64,000 bases of DNA, taken from positions 3,037,454 to 3,101,453 of the forward strand of contig CAWFGX010000001.1 of assembly GCA_963815375.1 (NCBI GenBank), written 5' to 3'. Below the pieces are notes generated by a model that saw only the letters and a program-made list of their open reading frames with translations, had not been told where the DNA came from and did no database searches. Each line of letters begins with the position of its first letter. Position 1 is the first letter of the stretch. The position numbers were made by a program, and so were the translations under genes. This stretch comes from JASHPR01 sp963815375. GTDB lineage: Bacteria; Actinomycetota; Actinomycetes; Streptosporangiales; Streptosporangiaceae. Below, in pieces: positions 18,461 through 26,255 of the stretch.

Positions 18461-18553
18461 CCGAACACCGAAGACGCTGCTCCACATCCGGCGAGGGCTA
18501 ACCGATCGCCTGCGGGAACTGGAACAGGTGATCGGGGTCGTAGGCCGCCTTGA
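17891..18553 (+). pseudogene. C-terminal TPR remainder of the NB-ARC protein
   Basis: This is the in-frame continuation after the amber codon. It holds more than four further 42-residue TPR units of the pattern GPDHPETLDARHNLARWTGE followed by a GDPAGARDQ helix. No ribosome site precedes an internal start, so it is probably untranslated unless the stop is read through. The frame ends at 18553, overlapping the convergent FAD oxidase gene by 56 bases, which suggests the natural end was near. Confidence 0.75.
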
Positions 18554-20132
18554 CCTCGGTCAGCCTCTCGTAGTTCGCGCCGTAATAAGCTTGCCGCCAA
18601 TTGGTCAGGCTCGGGTCGATGTAGTTCTGGTAAGCCTGGCCGCTAGCGTAGGGCCGCATGGAGGCATAGAACTCGCTCTGCCAGGCGGCTCGCTGGTCAA
18701 TGTCAGCGGTGGCCGCCCCGGTGTCCCATGTGACGGTGTACTGCGCCAGGAACAGCGCGTTGCGGTGCACGAAAGCGGTATCGCCTGGGCCGACCCGGTT
18801 GATGGCGCCGCCGCAGGCGTCGAAGGCCACTCCTCCTTGGCCTCCAGCCGCGCTGGCCACCGACTGCAGGCTCTCCACGCCAGACAGCAGGGTGCCGACG
18901 GCTGAGCTGGTGAGCGGAGTGGTGAAGAAGTCGGACTTGGCCAGCTCAGGCTGCCGACTCAGCTGACCGCCCGTGGCCTGCCAGGGTAGGTGACACTGCG
19001 CCACGCTGTACTGGCCGCAGCCCGCCTCCATCAGCATCGCGTTCAGGAACGACTCCGACGACATATACGGGCTGCTGGAGTCCGAACCGACGGCCGCGTA
19101 CAACTTGCCGAGCTCCGCTTCGAGATCGGACACCGACCCGAGGTAGGTGCCGCCGATCTGGATGGTCGGCGTACTGCCGCCCGGAGTGGCAAGCAGGTGG
19201 AGGTTGGACCATAGCTCGTCTGGTGCCTGCGGCGCCCAAGACTGCCACCCTGCGACGACCTGGTCGGCCTCTGACCACGGCCAGCCCAGGAAGAACAGCA
19301 CGATGTCGGACGCCGGGTGGGTGCGGAACGTGAACGACGTCACGACGCCGAAGTTGCCTCCGCCTCCACCCAGGGAGGCCCAATACAGATCGCCGTTCTG
19401 GCTGGCGTTGCAGTCGCGGACCTGGCCATCCGCCGTAACGATCTGGAGTGATTCAAGGTTGTCGCAGGTTAAACCGTAGGCGCGGGAGACCACGCCGACG
19501 CCGCCGCCGAGGGTCAGGCCGGCGATTCCGACGTTGGGGCATGAGCCCCCAGGCACGCAGACGCCCTGGGCGCTCAGAGTTCCGTAGAGGTCGATGAGGT
19601 ACGTGCCAGAGCCGACCTGGGCCAGCCCGGTGGAGCTGTCGAGGCTAACCGAGGACATGCCGGTCACATCGACGATCAGCCCCGTCGTGCTGGACCAGCC
19701 CGCGTAGCTGTGGCCGCCAGAGCGTGCGGTCATCGGCACGATGTAGCGTCGGGCGAAGGCCAGGCAGGTGGCGACGTCGGCCGCACTGTGGCAGAACGCG
19801 ATGCCCGCAGGCATGATGCCGTCGAACCGCGGGTCGAACAGCAGCCGCGCCATGCTGTAATCCTGCTCGCCCGGACGGACCAGCTGACCGTCCAGGTCCT
19901 GGCCGAGCGCGGACCAGTCCGAACTGGTCGGCGTGGTTCTCTTGAGCGTCGGGCGCGCCACCGTACGCGGCGGCCGCTGCGCAGTGTTCTTGTTCTGGCT
20001 GGAACATGCGGCGAGGCCCGCTCCTCCAGCTGCCGCTGCCGCCAAGCCGAGGAAAGCGCGCCTGCCCACCACCGGGCTGCTCTTCGCGTCCCTCACTCTT
20101 GCTGGCGGACATATCTCCGTGATCCCGGTCAT
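18498..20132 (-). CDS. Tat-exported FAD-linked oxidase (BBE-like lipoprotein)
   Basis: A 544-residue flavoprotein oxidase of the berberine-bridge-enzyme/PCMH group. The N-terminus carries a twin-arginine motif GRRAFLGLA followed by a lipobox-like GLAAC, so it should be exported folded with FAD and anchored as a lipoprotein. FAD attachment residues are visible: His in RSGGHSYAG and Cys in GGSCPNVGIAG, the pattern of bicovalent flavinylation. The C-terminal BBE motif includes NYIDPSLTNWRQAYYG and YDPDHLFQFPQ. The start is uncertain: ATG 20132 is used here, but GTG 20150 and a later GTG at 20096 just before the Tat motif are possible. The substrate is unknown. Confidence 0.9.
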   Translation of the reverse strand: MTGITEICPPARVRDAKSSPVVGRRAFLGLAAAAAGGAGLAACSSQNKNTAQRPPRTVARPTLKRTTPTSSDWSALGQDLDGQLVRPGEQDYSMARLLFDPRFDGIMPAGIAFCHSAADVATCLAFARRYIVPMTARSGGHSYAGWSSTTGLIVDVTGMSSVSLDSSTGLAQVGSGTYLIDLYGTLSAQGVCVPGGSCPNVGIAGLTLGGGVGVVSRAYGLTCDNLESLQIVTADGQVRDCNASQNGDLYWASLGGGGGNFGVVTSFTFRTHPASDIVLFFLGWPWSEADQVVAGWQSWAPQAPDELWSNLHLLATPGGSTPTIQIGGTYLGSVSDLEAELGKLYAAVGSDSSSPYMSSESFLNAMLMEAGCGQYSVAQCHLPWQATGGQLSRQPELAKSDFFTTPLTSSAVGTLLSGVESLQSVASAAGGQGGVAFDACGGAINRVGPGDTAFVHRNALFLAQYTVTWDTGAATADIDQRAAWQSEFYASMRPYASGQAYQNYIDPSLTNWRQAYYGANYERLTEVKAAYDPDHLFQFPQAIG

Positions 20133-20164
20133 ATCACGTAGACGGCGCACAGCCAGGTTGGGTT

Positions 20165-20232
20165 GGACCGAGCCAGTACGGCCGGCATCAGCGGTGGGGC
20201 CGCCTGGTGAAAATTGCAGGAATCGCAGGCCA
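20165..20232. repeat. 68-bp intergenic repeat, copy 1
   Basis: This aligns without gaps to 49663-49730, 56 of 68 bases identical by my count, including shared blocks TGGGGCCGCCTGGT and GCAGGCCA. It lies between the FAD oxidase and the thioesterase starts. Confidence 0.7.
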
Positions 20233-20339
20233 CTTCTAGCTCCGGGAACGTCTCATCGCCGCCGTCACCGCTGCTGCGCTTGGCCTGCCTGAGCCGTTCA
20301 TGCAGCGCAGTCTCGGGCGTGCTTGATTAGCATTCAGGT

Positions 20340-21212
20340 ATGGGCAGCCCTTTCGCCATTGCGACGACATCCATCGCCTCGCCGTCTGGGTCTGGCCGAT
20401 ACGAGGGGCTGATAGACGAATCGTGGACGCTGATGCCCCATCCCCAAGGCGGAATCGTTACGGCCGCTGCGGTGCGGGCGATGGGAGCGGAGTTGAGCGA
20501 CGATTGCCAAAGCCTCAGATCCCTCCACACGACCTTCGCGGCGCCCGTATCCCACGGCGCCGTGGACATCACCGTCGAGATCCTGCGGCGGGGCCGGTCC
20601 ATGTCCCAACTTCGAGCCGAGGTCCGTAACCCGGCGGCCGCCCGCGGGCACATGACCGACGCCGTGTTCGGCTCACCTCGCCGGGGTTTCGAGTTTACGG
20701 ACCTGGCCCCGCCGATCGGATTCGTTCCGCTGGACAAGGCACGGTCATTCCGAGATCCGCCGCCTCCGGGAATCGAGCCATTCATCCCAGTACCGTTTTG
20801 GCGGCAGCGCCTTGAAGGAAGAGCAGCCCTTGGTCATTCCCCCTGGGAGGATTACCGGCCGGGCCGGGCTGAGCACGGCACGTGGTACCGGATGGACGAG
20901 CCTCCCATGCTCGCGGACGGCACTCTCGACCCTCTGGCCCTGATCGTGATGGCCGACACCATGCCGGGGGCCGTCGCCGAGAAGCTAGGAGCGCAGCACC
21001 GTCACGGCTGGTTCGGCCCGAGCGTTGATCTCACCTTCCACCTGCTCGGCTCGTGCCGCTCGGAGTGGGTCTTCGCCCACAATCTGGCCCGCCATGCGGG
21101 AGAGGGGTACGCCTCTGTGGACATGGCGCTGTGGGACTTCGGTCCTGACGGCAACGACGAAGGGCGCCTGGTGGCCTACGCCACCCAAGTGTGCTTCTTT
21201 ACCTTCACCTGA
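20340..21212 (+). CDS. Acyl-CoA thioesterase-like double hotdog protein
   Basis: A 290-residue protein with two hotdog-fold halves, as in the TesB/4HBT_3 thioesterase group. The first half has the helix-entry stretch MPHPQGGIVTAAAVRAM and the strand RSLHTTFAAPVSHG; the second half has GWFGPSVDLTFHLLG and a final YATQVCFF strand. Such enzymes hydrolyse acyl-CoA thioesters in the cytoplasm. The ATG at 20340 lacks a good ribosome site, so the start is not certain. It has no operon partners: the neighbours run the other way. Specificity is unknown. Confidence 0.8.
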   Translation: MGSPFAIATTSIASPSGSGRYEGLIDESWTLMPHPQGGIVTAAAVRAMGAELSDDCQSLRSLHTTFAAPVSHGAVDITVEILRRGRSMSQLRAEVRNPAAARGHMTDAVFGSPRRGFEFTDLAPPIGFVPLDKARSFRDPPPPGIEPFIPVPFWRQRLEGRAALGHSPWEDYRPGRAEHGTWYRMDEPPMLADGTLDPLALIVMADTMPGAVAEKLGAQHRHGWFGPSVDLTFHLLGSCRSEWVFAHNLARHAGEGYASVDMALWDFGPDGNDEGRLVAYATQVCFFTFT

Positions 21213-21382
21213 CCGACGGCGGTGGCCGCCTCAACTAGCGATCAGCCAACTCGTGACGCGCATGCTTGGGCAGACCGCAAGCAAACCGAATCTGGTTGAA
21301 CGCAGACCGGGGCGGCCGCCCGGCTCGCTGCCGGATGCCCACCCCGGTTGGGTGCTGTCTGCGTGCTACACGTGCGTCATGG

Positions 21383-22783
21383 TTACGGCAGGCTCCAGGA
21401 CTGGTTCGAGTTGCCGGAGCAGGCCCAGATCTGAGATTGGGTGCCGGAGCCGCCCCAGCCGGTGTCGTCTAGGCACTTGCCGGAGTTGGGGTTGACGTAG
21501 GCACCGTTGGACTGGTGGACCCAGACCTGTGCGCCGGTGCCGTTGCAGTCGTAGAGGTCGACTGTGGTGCCGTTGGCAGTACCGGCGTCTGCCACATCAA
21601 GGCACTTACCTAGCACCATGAGCTGGTTGCTGGAGGTCAGCGTCCACTGCTGCGCGTTGGTGCCATTGCAGGTGTAGACCTGGACCGGGTTGAAGTCGGT
21701 GGTAATGGCGCCGCGGTCGTCCAGGCACAGGCCGTTGTAGGCCAGCGTGACCGGACCGGAGCCGGACGCGGGCGGCGGATTTCCGCCTCCAGCGCCCGTG
21801 AACGCACCGGTGAACTGGCCGGTGCTCTGGGAGACGCCGCTGCAGGTGGGCGAGGCCGCGCCGCCGTTGCCGCCGGGGCAGGCCTGGTCGCGATCGACCG
21901 ACCAGAAGGCGAGCCGGCCGATGCCGTTGCTGCTGGCCCAGCTGGCCACCGACGATGCGTCCGCGAGTGTGAAGGTGGAGCCGTCGTCGTTGACGCCGAT
22001 CATTGGGGTGATCCCGACGTTGGCGTACGAGTACGAGCCGTTTACCGCCTTCATCTGGTTCAAAGTGTTCTCGGCAGCGCTGATGGCGGCATTGCCCATC
22101 TCGATGTCGCCCTCGTAGTAGTCCATCGTCATGATGTTGACGAGCGGGATGGTCACGCCCATGTTCTGGGCGTCTTGCAGCAGGGCCGTGCCGTAGTTGT
22201 CCAGCCCGGTGGGCAGGACCGGGACGGTGACCGACCAGACCAGACTGGGGTTGGAGGCCTTGAGGTCCTTCATGGCCTGGAAGGTCTGGTCGATGCCGGT
22301 GGTGTCGGCTATGGCGGCGCCCTCGATGTCGAAGTCGAGTTCGTCGGTGCCGTAATCGTTGATGATGGCCTGGTAGGCGGCGTCGATTGTGCTCTGGTTG
22401 GTGCAGGTGAACGAGATCGGCTCGCCTGCCGAGCCGCCGGAGGACACGATCACCGAGGCGCCGGCCGCCTTCGCCGAAGAGATCTCCGCCGCGATGGCCG
22501 GGTCGTTGCCGACCGGCAAGGTGTCACCCCAGATGTCGCTGCAACCTTCGCCGATAGTGAAGGCCGCGGTGAAGGAGCGCAGTCCGTCCGAGGAGATGAC
22601 GGTGTTCAGCACACCCTCCTGCGAGTTGGACATGTCGACGTACGGCGCGACCTGCCCCACCGAGGCGCTGGCGGGCGCTGCGGAGACGATCGTGGTCAGC
22701 ATTAAGCCGGAGGTCGCTAACAGTATCGAGGATCCGGCAGCGACCAGGCGCGGTCCGCCGCGCACATTGAGGAGTCTCATCAT
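21383..22783 (-). CDS. Secreted GH18-like chitinase with C-terminal ricin lectin domain
   Basis: A 466-residue exported protein. Residues 1 to about 41 are a signal peptide ending near ASASV. Residues 45-335 form a GH18-like barrel; its catalytic signature is ELDFDIEGAA, giving the acid Glu, with later NIMTMDYYEG and LAFWSVDRDQ strands typical of this bacterial chitinase branch. A GGGNPPPASGSG linker leads to a ricin-type beta-trefoil (CBM13) with three QxW-like repeats such as NAQQWTL and NSNQSWSL. AAAGG lies five bases before the double ATG at 22783. A strong palindrome sits about 80 bases upstream. It is one of three paralogues in the window. Confidence 0.92.
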   Translation of the reverse strand: MMRLLNVRGGPRLVAAGSSILLATSGLMLTTIVSAAPASASVGQVAPYVDMSNSQEGVLNTVISSDGLRSFTAAFTIGEGCSDIWGDTLPVGNDPAIAAEISSAKAAGASVIVSSGGSAGEPISFTCTNQSTIDAAYQAIINDYGTDELDFDIEGAAIADTTGIDQTFQAMKDLKASNPSLVWSVTVPVLPTGLDNYGTALLQDAQNMGVTIPLVNIMTMDYYEGDIEMGNAAISAAENTLNQMKAVNGSYSYANVGITPMIGVNDDGSTFTLADASSVASWASSNGIGRLAFWSVDRDQACPGGNGGAASPTCSGVSQSTGQFTGAFTGAGGGNPPPASGSGPVTLAYNGLCLDDRGAITTDFNPVQVYTCNGTNAQQWTLTSSNQLMVLGKCLDVADAGTANGTTVDLYDCNGTGAQVWVHQSNGAYVNPNSGKCLDDTGWGGSGTQSQIWACSGNSNQSWSLP

Positions 22784-22864
22784 CCAACCTTTCGCTCGAG
22801 ATTCCAGGAGATCGGCGGTCCAGGACGAACGTCCATCGGCGGCGGTGGTGCCACCGTGTGAAAC

Positions 22865-22885
22865 AAATAAGAAACTTTCTTATTT
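22865..22885. promoter_or_regulatory. 10-bp perfect palindrome upstream of GH18 gene
   Basis: Arms AAATAAGAAA (22865-22874) and its exact complement (22876-22885) flank a single C. The core AAGAAA-C-TTTCTT recurs with G at the centre upstream of the third GH18 gene. It lies 82 bases before the GH18 start and is a likely operator for a carbohydrate-use regulator. Confidence 0.75.
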
Positions 22886-22960
22886 AATAGGATTGGAGCA
22901 GATGCCCTGGAGCGAGTCAAGATTCGCGCACGATGTTGACGTTTTGTTAACCTGCCGCTG

Positions 22961-23376
22961 CTACGGCAGCTGTAGTTTCGTGATCCTGGGGTTGTTGGCG
23001 CAGGTCAGGCGGGTGGCCGCCGAGGGGGGGCTGCCAGCCCAGCTTTCCAGGTGCCAGTCGTTCCATGCGCGCACGGCGGCGAGGGCGAGGCCGGTGTCCT
23101 TGGTGGTCAGATGCAGCCGCTGGCCGGCGAACCCGGGCAGGAACGAGGGGAAGTAGCGGTCGTCCTTCTCCACGATCCGCGGCACCCGGCCGGCCAGGGC
23201 CGCGGGCATCCGGCCCTCGAAAGTATCTGGCGGCTCATCAATGTGGTCATCAACAGAGATGACGGTGTAGCGGCGGCGCCGGCGTTCGGGCTCGGGCAGG
23301 AACGTGGCCTGCCCGGCGGTCTTGCCGCCGGTGGTGAAGTTCGGGTCGCGGTCAGGTCATCGAGGCTGATGCTCAT
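22961..23376 (-). pseudogene. Amidohydrolase remnant
   Basis: This begins with an ATG at 23376 (MSISLDDL), then shifts frame and reads RYTVISVDDHIDEPPDTFEG, the opening of amidohydrolase-2 family proteins, then RMPAALAGRVPRIVE. The frame continues to YFPSFLPGFAGQRL and LAAVRAWNDWHLESWAG, which in intact relatives lie about 60 residues further on, so an internal block is deleted. It ends shortly after, without the C-terminal two thirds. At least three lesions are therefore visible: a frameshift, an internal deletion and a truncation. Confidence 0.75.
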
Positions 23377-23522
23377 CAGGCCAGCACCTCCGGCTGCTGG
23401 CGCAGCAGCGCGCGGACCGCGCCGCCCCAGTAGTACTCGGTGCCGCGTTCGAGCAGCGACGCCTTCATCGGCTGGCGCAGCGCCGCTGGCATGGTCGTGT
23501 AGGCCCGGCCGCTGGTCATCAC
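23376..23522 (-). pseudogene. Short frame coupled to amidohydrolase remnant
   Basis: A 48-codon frame (MTSGRAYTTMPAALRQPMKA start) whose TGA overlaps the ATG of the amidohydrolase remnant. The family is not recognised. Its codon pattern and coupling suggest the C-terminal fragment of a former operon gene rather than noise. Confidence 0.4.
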
Positions 23523-23556
23523 GTCATACGTCCGCCGGCACTGCCGGCCTGAGCTC

Positions 23557-23593
23557 TTGACACGCGATTCTCGTATGTTACGATTTTCGTATG
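23557..23593 (+). promoter_or_regulatory. Leaderless promoter with tandem 13-bp operator repeats
   Basis: TTGACA (23557-23562), a 16-base spacer and TACGAT (23579-23584) make a strong sigma-70-type promoter whose start would fall at about 23591, the ATG of the next gene. Two direct repeats CGATTYTCGTATG at 23565-23577 and 23581-23593 cover the spacer, the -10 and the start site, suited to repression by the MarR protein of the operon. Confidence 0.75.
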
Positions 23594-23797
23594 ATGCGAG
23601 TTACGGGCAAGCGGAATGCTCCCCGCGCCTGGAGCAGCGCTTCCACCATGATCCTGCTGGCCTTCGTCGTCATCGGGACCCTCCAGGCCGGCGCGCACCA
23701 CACGTCCCCCGCGGCGGTGTGCTTCGGACTGGCTGTCGTCTACCCGCCGCTGCGTATCCTGCGGGGCCGGCTGGCCAGCCGCCGGGACCGCCGGTGA
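23591..23797 (+). CDS. Small two-helix membrane protein
   Basis: A 68-residue protein with two hydrophobic segments (TMILLAFVVIGTLQAG and AVCFGLAVVYPPLRIL) and a basic C-terminus. The first codon coincides with the predicted transcription start, so it is probably leaderless. Its TGA overlaps the GTG of the MarR gene. The family is unknown; position at the head of an ABC transporter operon suggests an accessory membrane subunit. Confidence 0.7.
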   Translation: MMRVTGKRNAPRAWSSASTMILLAFVVIGTLQAGAHHTSPAAVCFGLAVVYPPLRILRGRLASRRDRR

Positions 23798-24300
23798 GCG
23801 CCCTGGAAGGGCGGCGCGCGCAGCTGGCTGCGCTGATCCGCCAGTACCAGCGTGACATCGACGCGTTCGACCAGGCGGTCGCCGAACGGGTGGGCCTGAG
23901 CCGGACCGACCTGCGCTGCCTGGACCTGGTGCTGGAAATGGTCATCGCCGGGACACCCGCCACGCCCCGGCGGCTGGCCGAAGCGGCCAGCCTCACCCCG
24001 TCCACCATCACTAGCGTGCTGGACCGGCTGGAACGGGCCGGGTACCTGCAGCGGACCCGCGAACAGGCCAACCGGCGCCAGGTACTGCTCCAGCTCACCG
24101 CCAGGTTCGCTGAGGTGGCCGAGGAGATCTTCGGTCCCGTCGGGGCCGAGGGCGCTGCTCAGCTCGCCCAGCTCACCGACGCCGAGGTTGACACCATGAT
24201 CGCGTTCTTCTCCCGCGCCCACGACCAGGGGGCCAAGCGCGCCCAGCTGATCCGTGAGCAGACCGCGATGCTCGGTGCCGCTGCCAGGGAGATGCCATGA
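23794..24300 (+). CDS. MarR family transcriptional regulator
   Basis: A 168-residue winged-helix regulator. The recognition helix region is ATPRRLAEAASLTPSTITSV and the wing is YLQRTREQANRRQVLLQL. The N- and C-terminal helices form the usual dimer interface. It is the second gene of a four-gene operon whose junctions all overlap by four bases, so it probably controls its own transporter, like many MarR proteins linked to drug efflux. The tandem repeats at 23565-23593 are the obvious binding site. The ligand is unknown. Confidence 0.9.
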   Translation: MSALEGRRAQLAALIRQYQRDIDAFDQAVAERVGLSRTDLRCLDLVLEMVIAGTPATPRRLAEAASLTPSTITSVLDRLERAGYLQRTREQANRRQVLLQLTARFAEVAEEIFGPVGAEGAAQLAQLTDAEVDTMIAFFSRAHDQGAKRAQLIREQTAMLGAAAREMP

Positions 24301-25226
24301 ACCACGCGCACCAGCCCGGGCCGGCGATCTGGTTCGCTGAGGTGACCAAACGCTACGGCCCGGTCCTGGCCCTGGACCAGGTGAGTTTCGCCATCCAGCC
24401 CGGTGAGATGGTGGCCCTGCTGGGCCCCAACGGAGCCGGGAAATCCACCACCGTCGACGTGCTGCTCGGCCTGCGCCACCCCGACACCGGAACAGCGCGG
24501 GTGCTGGGGCAGGCACCGCAGCGGGCCACTGGCAGCGGCCGGGTCGGCGCGATGCTGCAGAGCGGCAGCCTGCCCGACCGGGCACTGGTCAGCGAGGTTA
24601 CCGAGCTGGCCCGCACCCTCTACAAGTCCCGGCACAGCCAGGCCACACTGCTGGAGCTGGCCGGGCTGACTGAGCTGGCCGGCCGCCGCACGGACCGGCT
24701 CTCAGGCGGCCAGGCCCGCCGCGTCCAGCTCGCAGTAGCCCTGGCCGGCGACCCCGACGTGCTGTTCCTCGACGAACCCACCACCGGCCTGGACGTCGTG
24801 TCCCGGCGGCTGTTCTGGGACGGCGTCCGGAACGCTGCCAGCTCCGGCACTACCGTGCTGTTCGCCACCCACTACCTCGACGAGGCCGACACCAACGCCA
24901 CCCGGGTCCTGGTCCTGGCCGGCGGCCGCCTGGTCGCCGACGGCGACCCGGCCACGATCAAAGCACAGCTGCCAGGACGGATCATCCGGGCCACCATGCA
25001 CCCCGCACCGGTCAGCCACCTCCGGGCGCTACCCGGCGTGATCGCCGCCACCGTCAACGGCTCCGAGGCCGAGCTGCGCACCAGCGACCCCGACACCACT
25101 CTTGAGGCCATGTACCACTGCGGCGCCCGGGTCCGCAACCTGCGGATCGACGGCGCCAGCCTCGAAGAAGCCCTCATCCACCTCACCACCCCGCCCCCCA
25201 CAACCCCCGCACGGAGCACACCGTGA
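24297..25226 (+). CDS. ABC transporter ATP-binding protein
   Basis: A 309-residue DrrA/NodI-type ATPase. Walker A is GPNGAGKST near residue 44, the signature is RLSGGQARRVQLA near 140 and Walker B is DVLFLDEPTTGLD near 160, followed by an H-loop ATHYLDE. A C-terminal extension of about 80 residues matches the DrrA-like C-terminal domain. The ATG overlaps the MarR stop; the stop overlaps the permease GTG. With the permease it would form a two-protein exporter, probably for a drug, lipid or metabolite. Confidence 0.95.
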   Translation: MNHAHQPGPAIWFAEVTKRYGPVLALDQVSFAIQPGEMVALLGPNGAGKSTTVDVLLGLRHPDTGTARVLGQAPQRATGSGRVGAMLQSGSLPDRALVSEVTELARTLYKSRHSQATLLELAGLTELAGRRTDRLSGGQARRVQLAVALAGDPDVLFLDEPTTGLDVVSRRLFWDGVRNAASSGTTVLFATHYLDEADTNATRVLVLAGGRLVADGDPATIKAQLPGRIIRATMHPAPVSHLRALPGVIAATVNGSEAELRTSDPDTTLEAMYHCGARVRNLRIDGASLEEALIHLTTPPPTTPARSTP

Positions 25227-25951
25227 CCGCGTTCGCCCGCTTCGAGATCCGCCGCACCCTGCGCGACAGCAGATTCATGCTGTTCCTGGTCGCCATGCCC
25301 GCCCTGCTGTACCTGCTGCTAGCCGGCTTCAGCAGCTCCGGCCGCCAGGACGGCCTGCCAGCACCGGTCGCATTCATGGTCGCGATGATGTGCTACGCCA
25401 CTATCGGCTCCGCCTGCTACGCCATCGGCCCCCAACTGGCCGCCGAACGCGCCCGGGGATGGATCCGCCAGCTCCGCATCATGCCGCTGGCCGGAACCTC
25501 GTGGCTGGCTGTCAAACTCCTCCAGGGAGCACTGCTCATCCTGCCCGGCATCACCGTCGTCGCAGCCACCGCAGCGATCACCCACTCCCCCCATCTCACC
25601 CCCGCCCGCTGGGCCGCGCTGACCGCGGTCCTGCTGGCAGGCTCGCTCCCGTTCACCGTCCTGGGCCTGGTCATCGGCCAGGCCCTCGACGGCCAGACCG
25701 CCAACACCGCCACCTTGTTCACCGTCCTGGGCCTCGCCTTCGCCGGCGGCCTCCTGATCCCCGACACCCAGCTACCGCAGGCCCTCCAGCACGCCGCTGC
25801 CGTCCTCCCCTCCCGCCAGCTCGCGAACCTCGCACGCGCCGCAGCATCCGGCCACAACCCCACCCCCGCCGCAATCGGCGTTCTCGCCGCCTGGACCCTC
25901 GCCGCCGCCGGTGCCGCTCTGGCCCTGCGCCGCCGCGACAGCACCGCATGA
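25223..25951 (+). CDS. ABC-2 type transporter permease
   Basis: A 242-residue integral membrane protein with six hydrophobic segments, first MLFLVAMPALLYLLLAGFSS and last in the Ala-rich C-terminus, typical of ABC-2 permeases. The stretch GPQLAAERARGWIRQLRIMPL is the cytoplasmic coupling loop seen in this family. The GTG start overlaps the ATPase stop by four bases. It ends the operon. Confidence 0.92.
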   Translation: MTAFARFEIRRTLRDSRFMLFLVAMPALLYLLLAGFSSSGRQDGLPAPVAFMVAMMCYATIGSACYAIGPQLAAERARGWIRQLRIMPLAGTSWLAVKLLQGALLILPGITVVAATAAITHSPHLTPARWAALTAVLLAGSLPFTVLGLVIGQALDGQTANTATLFTVLGLAFAGGLLIPDTQLPQALQHAAAVLPSRQLANLARAAASGHNPTPAAIGVLAAWTLAAAGAALALRRRDSTA

Positions 25952-25977
25952 ACCCACCACCACACAACACACCGGCA

Positions 25978-26155
25978 TCAGCCACGTCTCAAATTGCCGC
26001 GCATACCGGCGGCGACCAACCAGGTCGCCGACCGCCACCAGTCGAACACAAACAGGATGCGGATTTCGCGCGTCCCACTTGAGCCGTGACACAGCTCCTT
26101 CAAGTTCTTGTACTTCGATCCAGTGATTGTGCCAACCAGTGGGCGCGCGGTCGTC
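25978..26155 (-). pseudogene. RelE/HigB-like toxin remnant
   Basis: Minus-strand frame reading ARPLVGTITGSKYKNLKEL, then TREIRILFVFDWWRSA, then WLVAAG, ending at TGA 25980-25978. This is the core of phage-derived Gp49/HigB-type toxins (pattern KELRPGSSG...EIRILFVFDPWR). There is an in-frame stop just upstream and the C-terminus is lost, and no antitoxin gene adjoins it, so it is a fossil. Confidence 0.65.
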
Positions 26156-26255
26156 TAAACCCAATGGCTGTTATTCGGGGTGCCATTTGCGCAGCTACTT
26201 GTCATCTGCGGTTGCGACGTACAGCGCCCAGCTCGTCGGCGATCAGCAGAGAATC

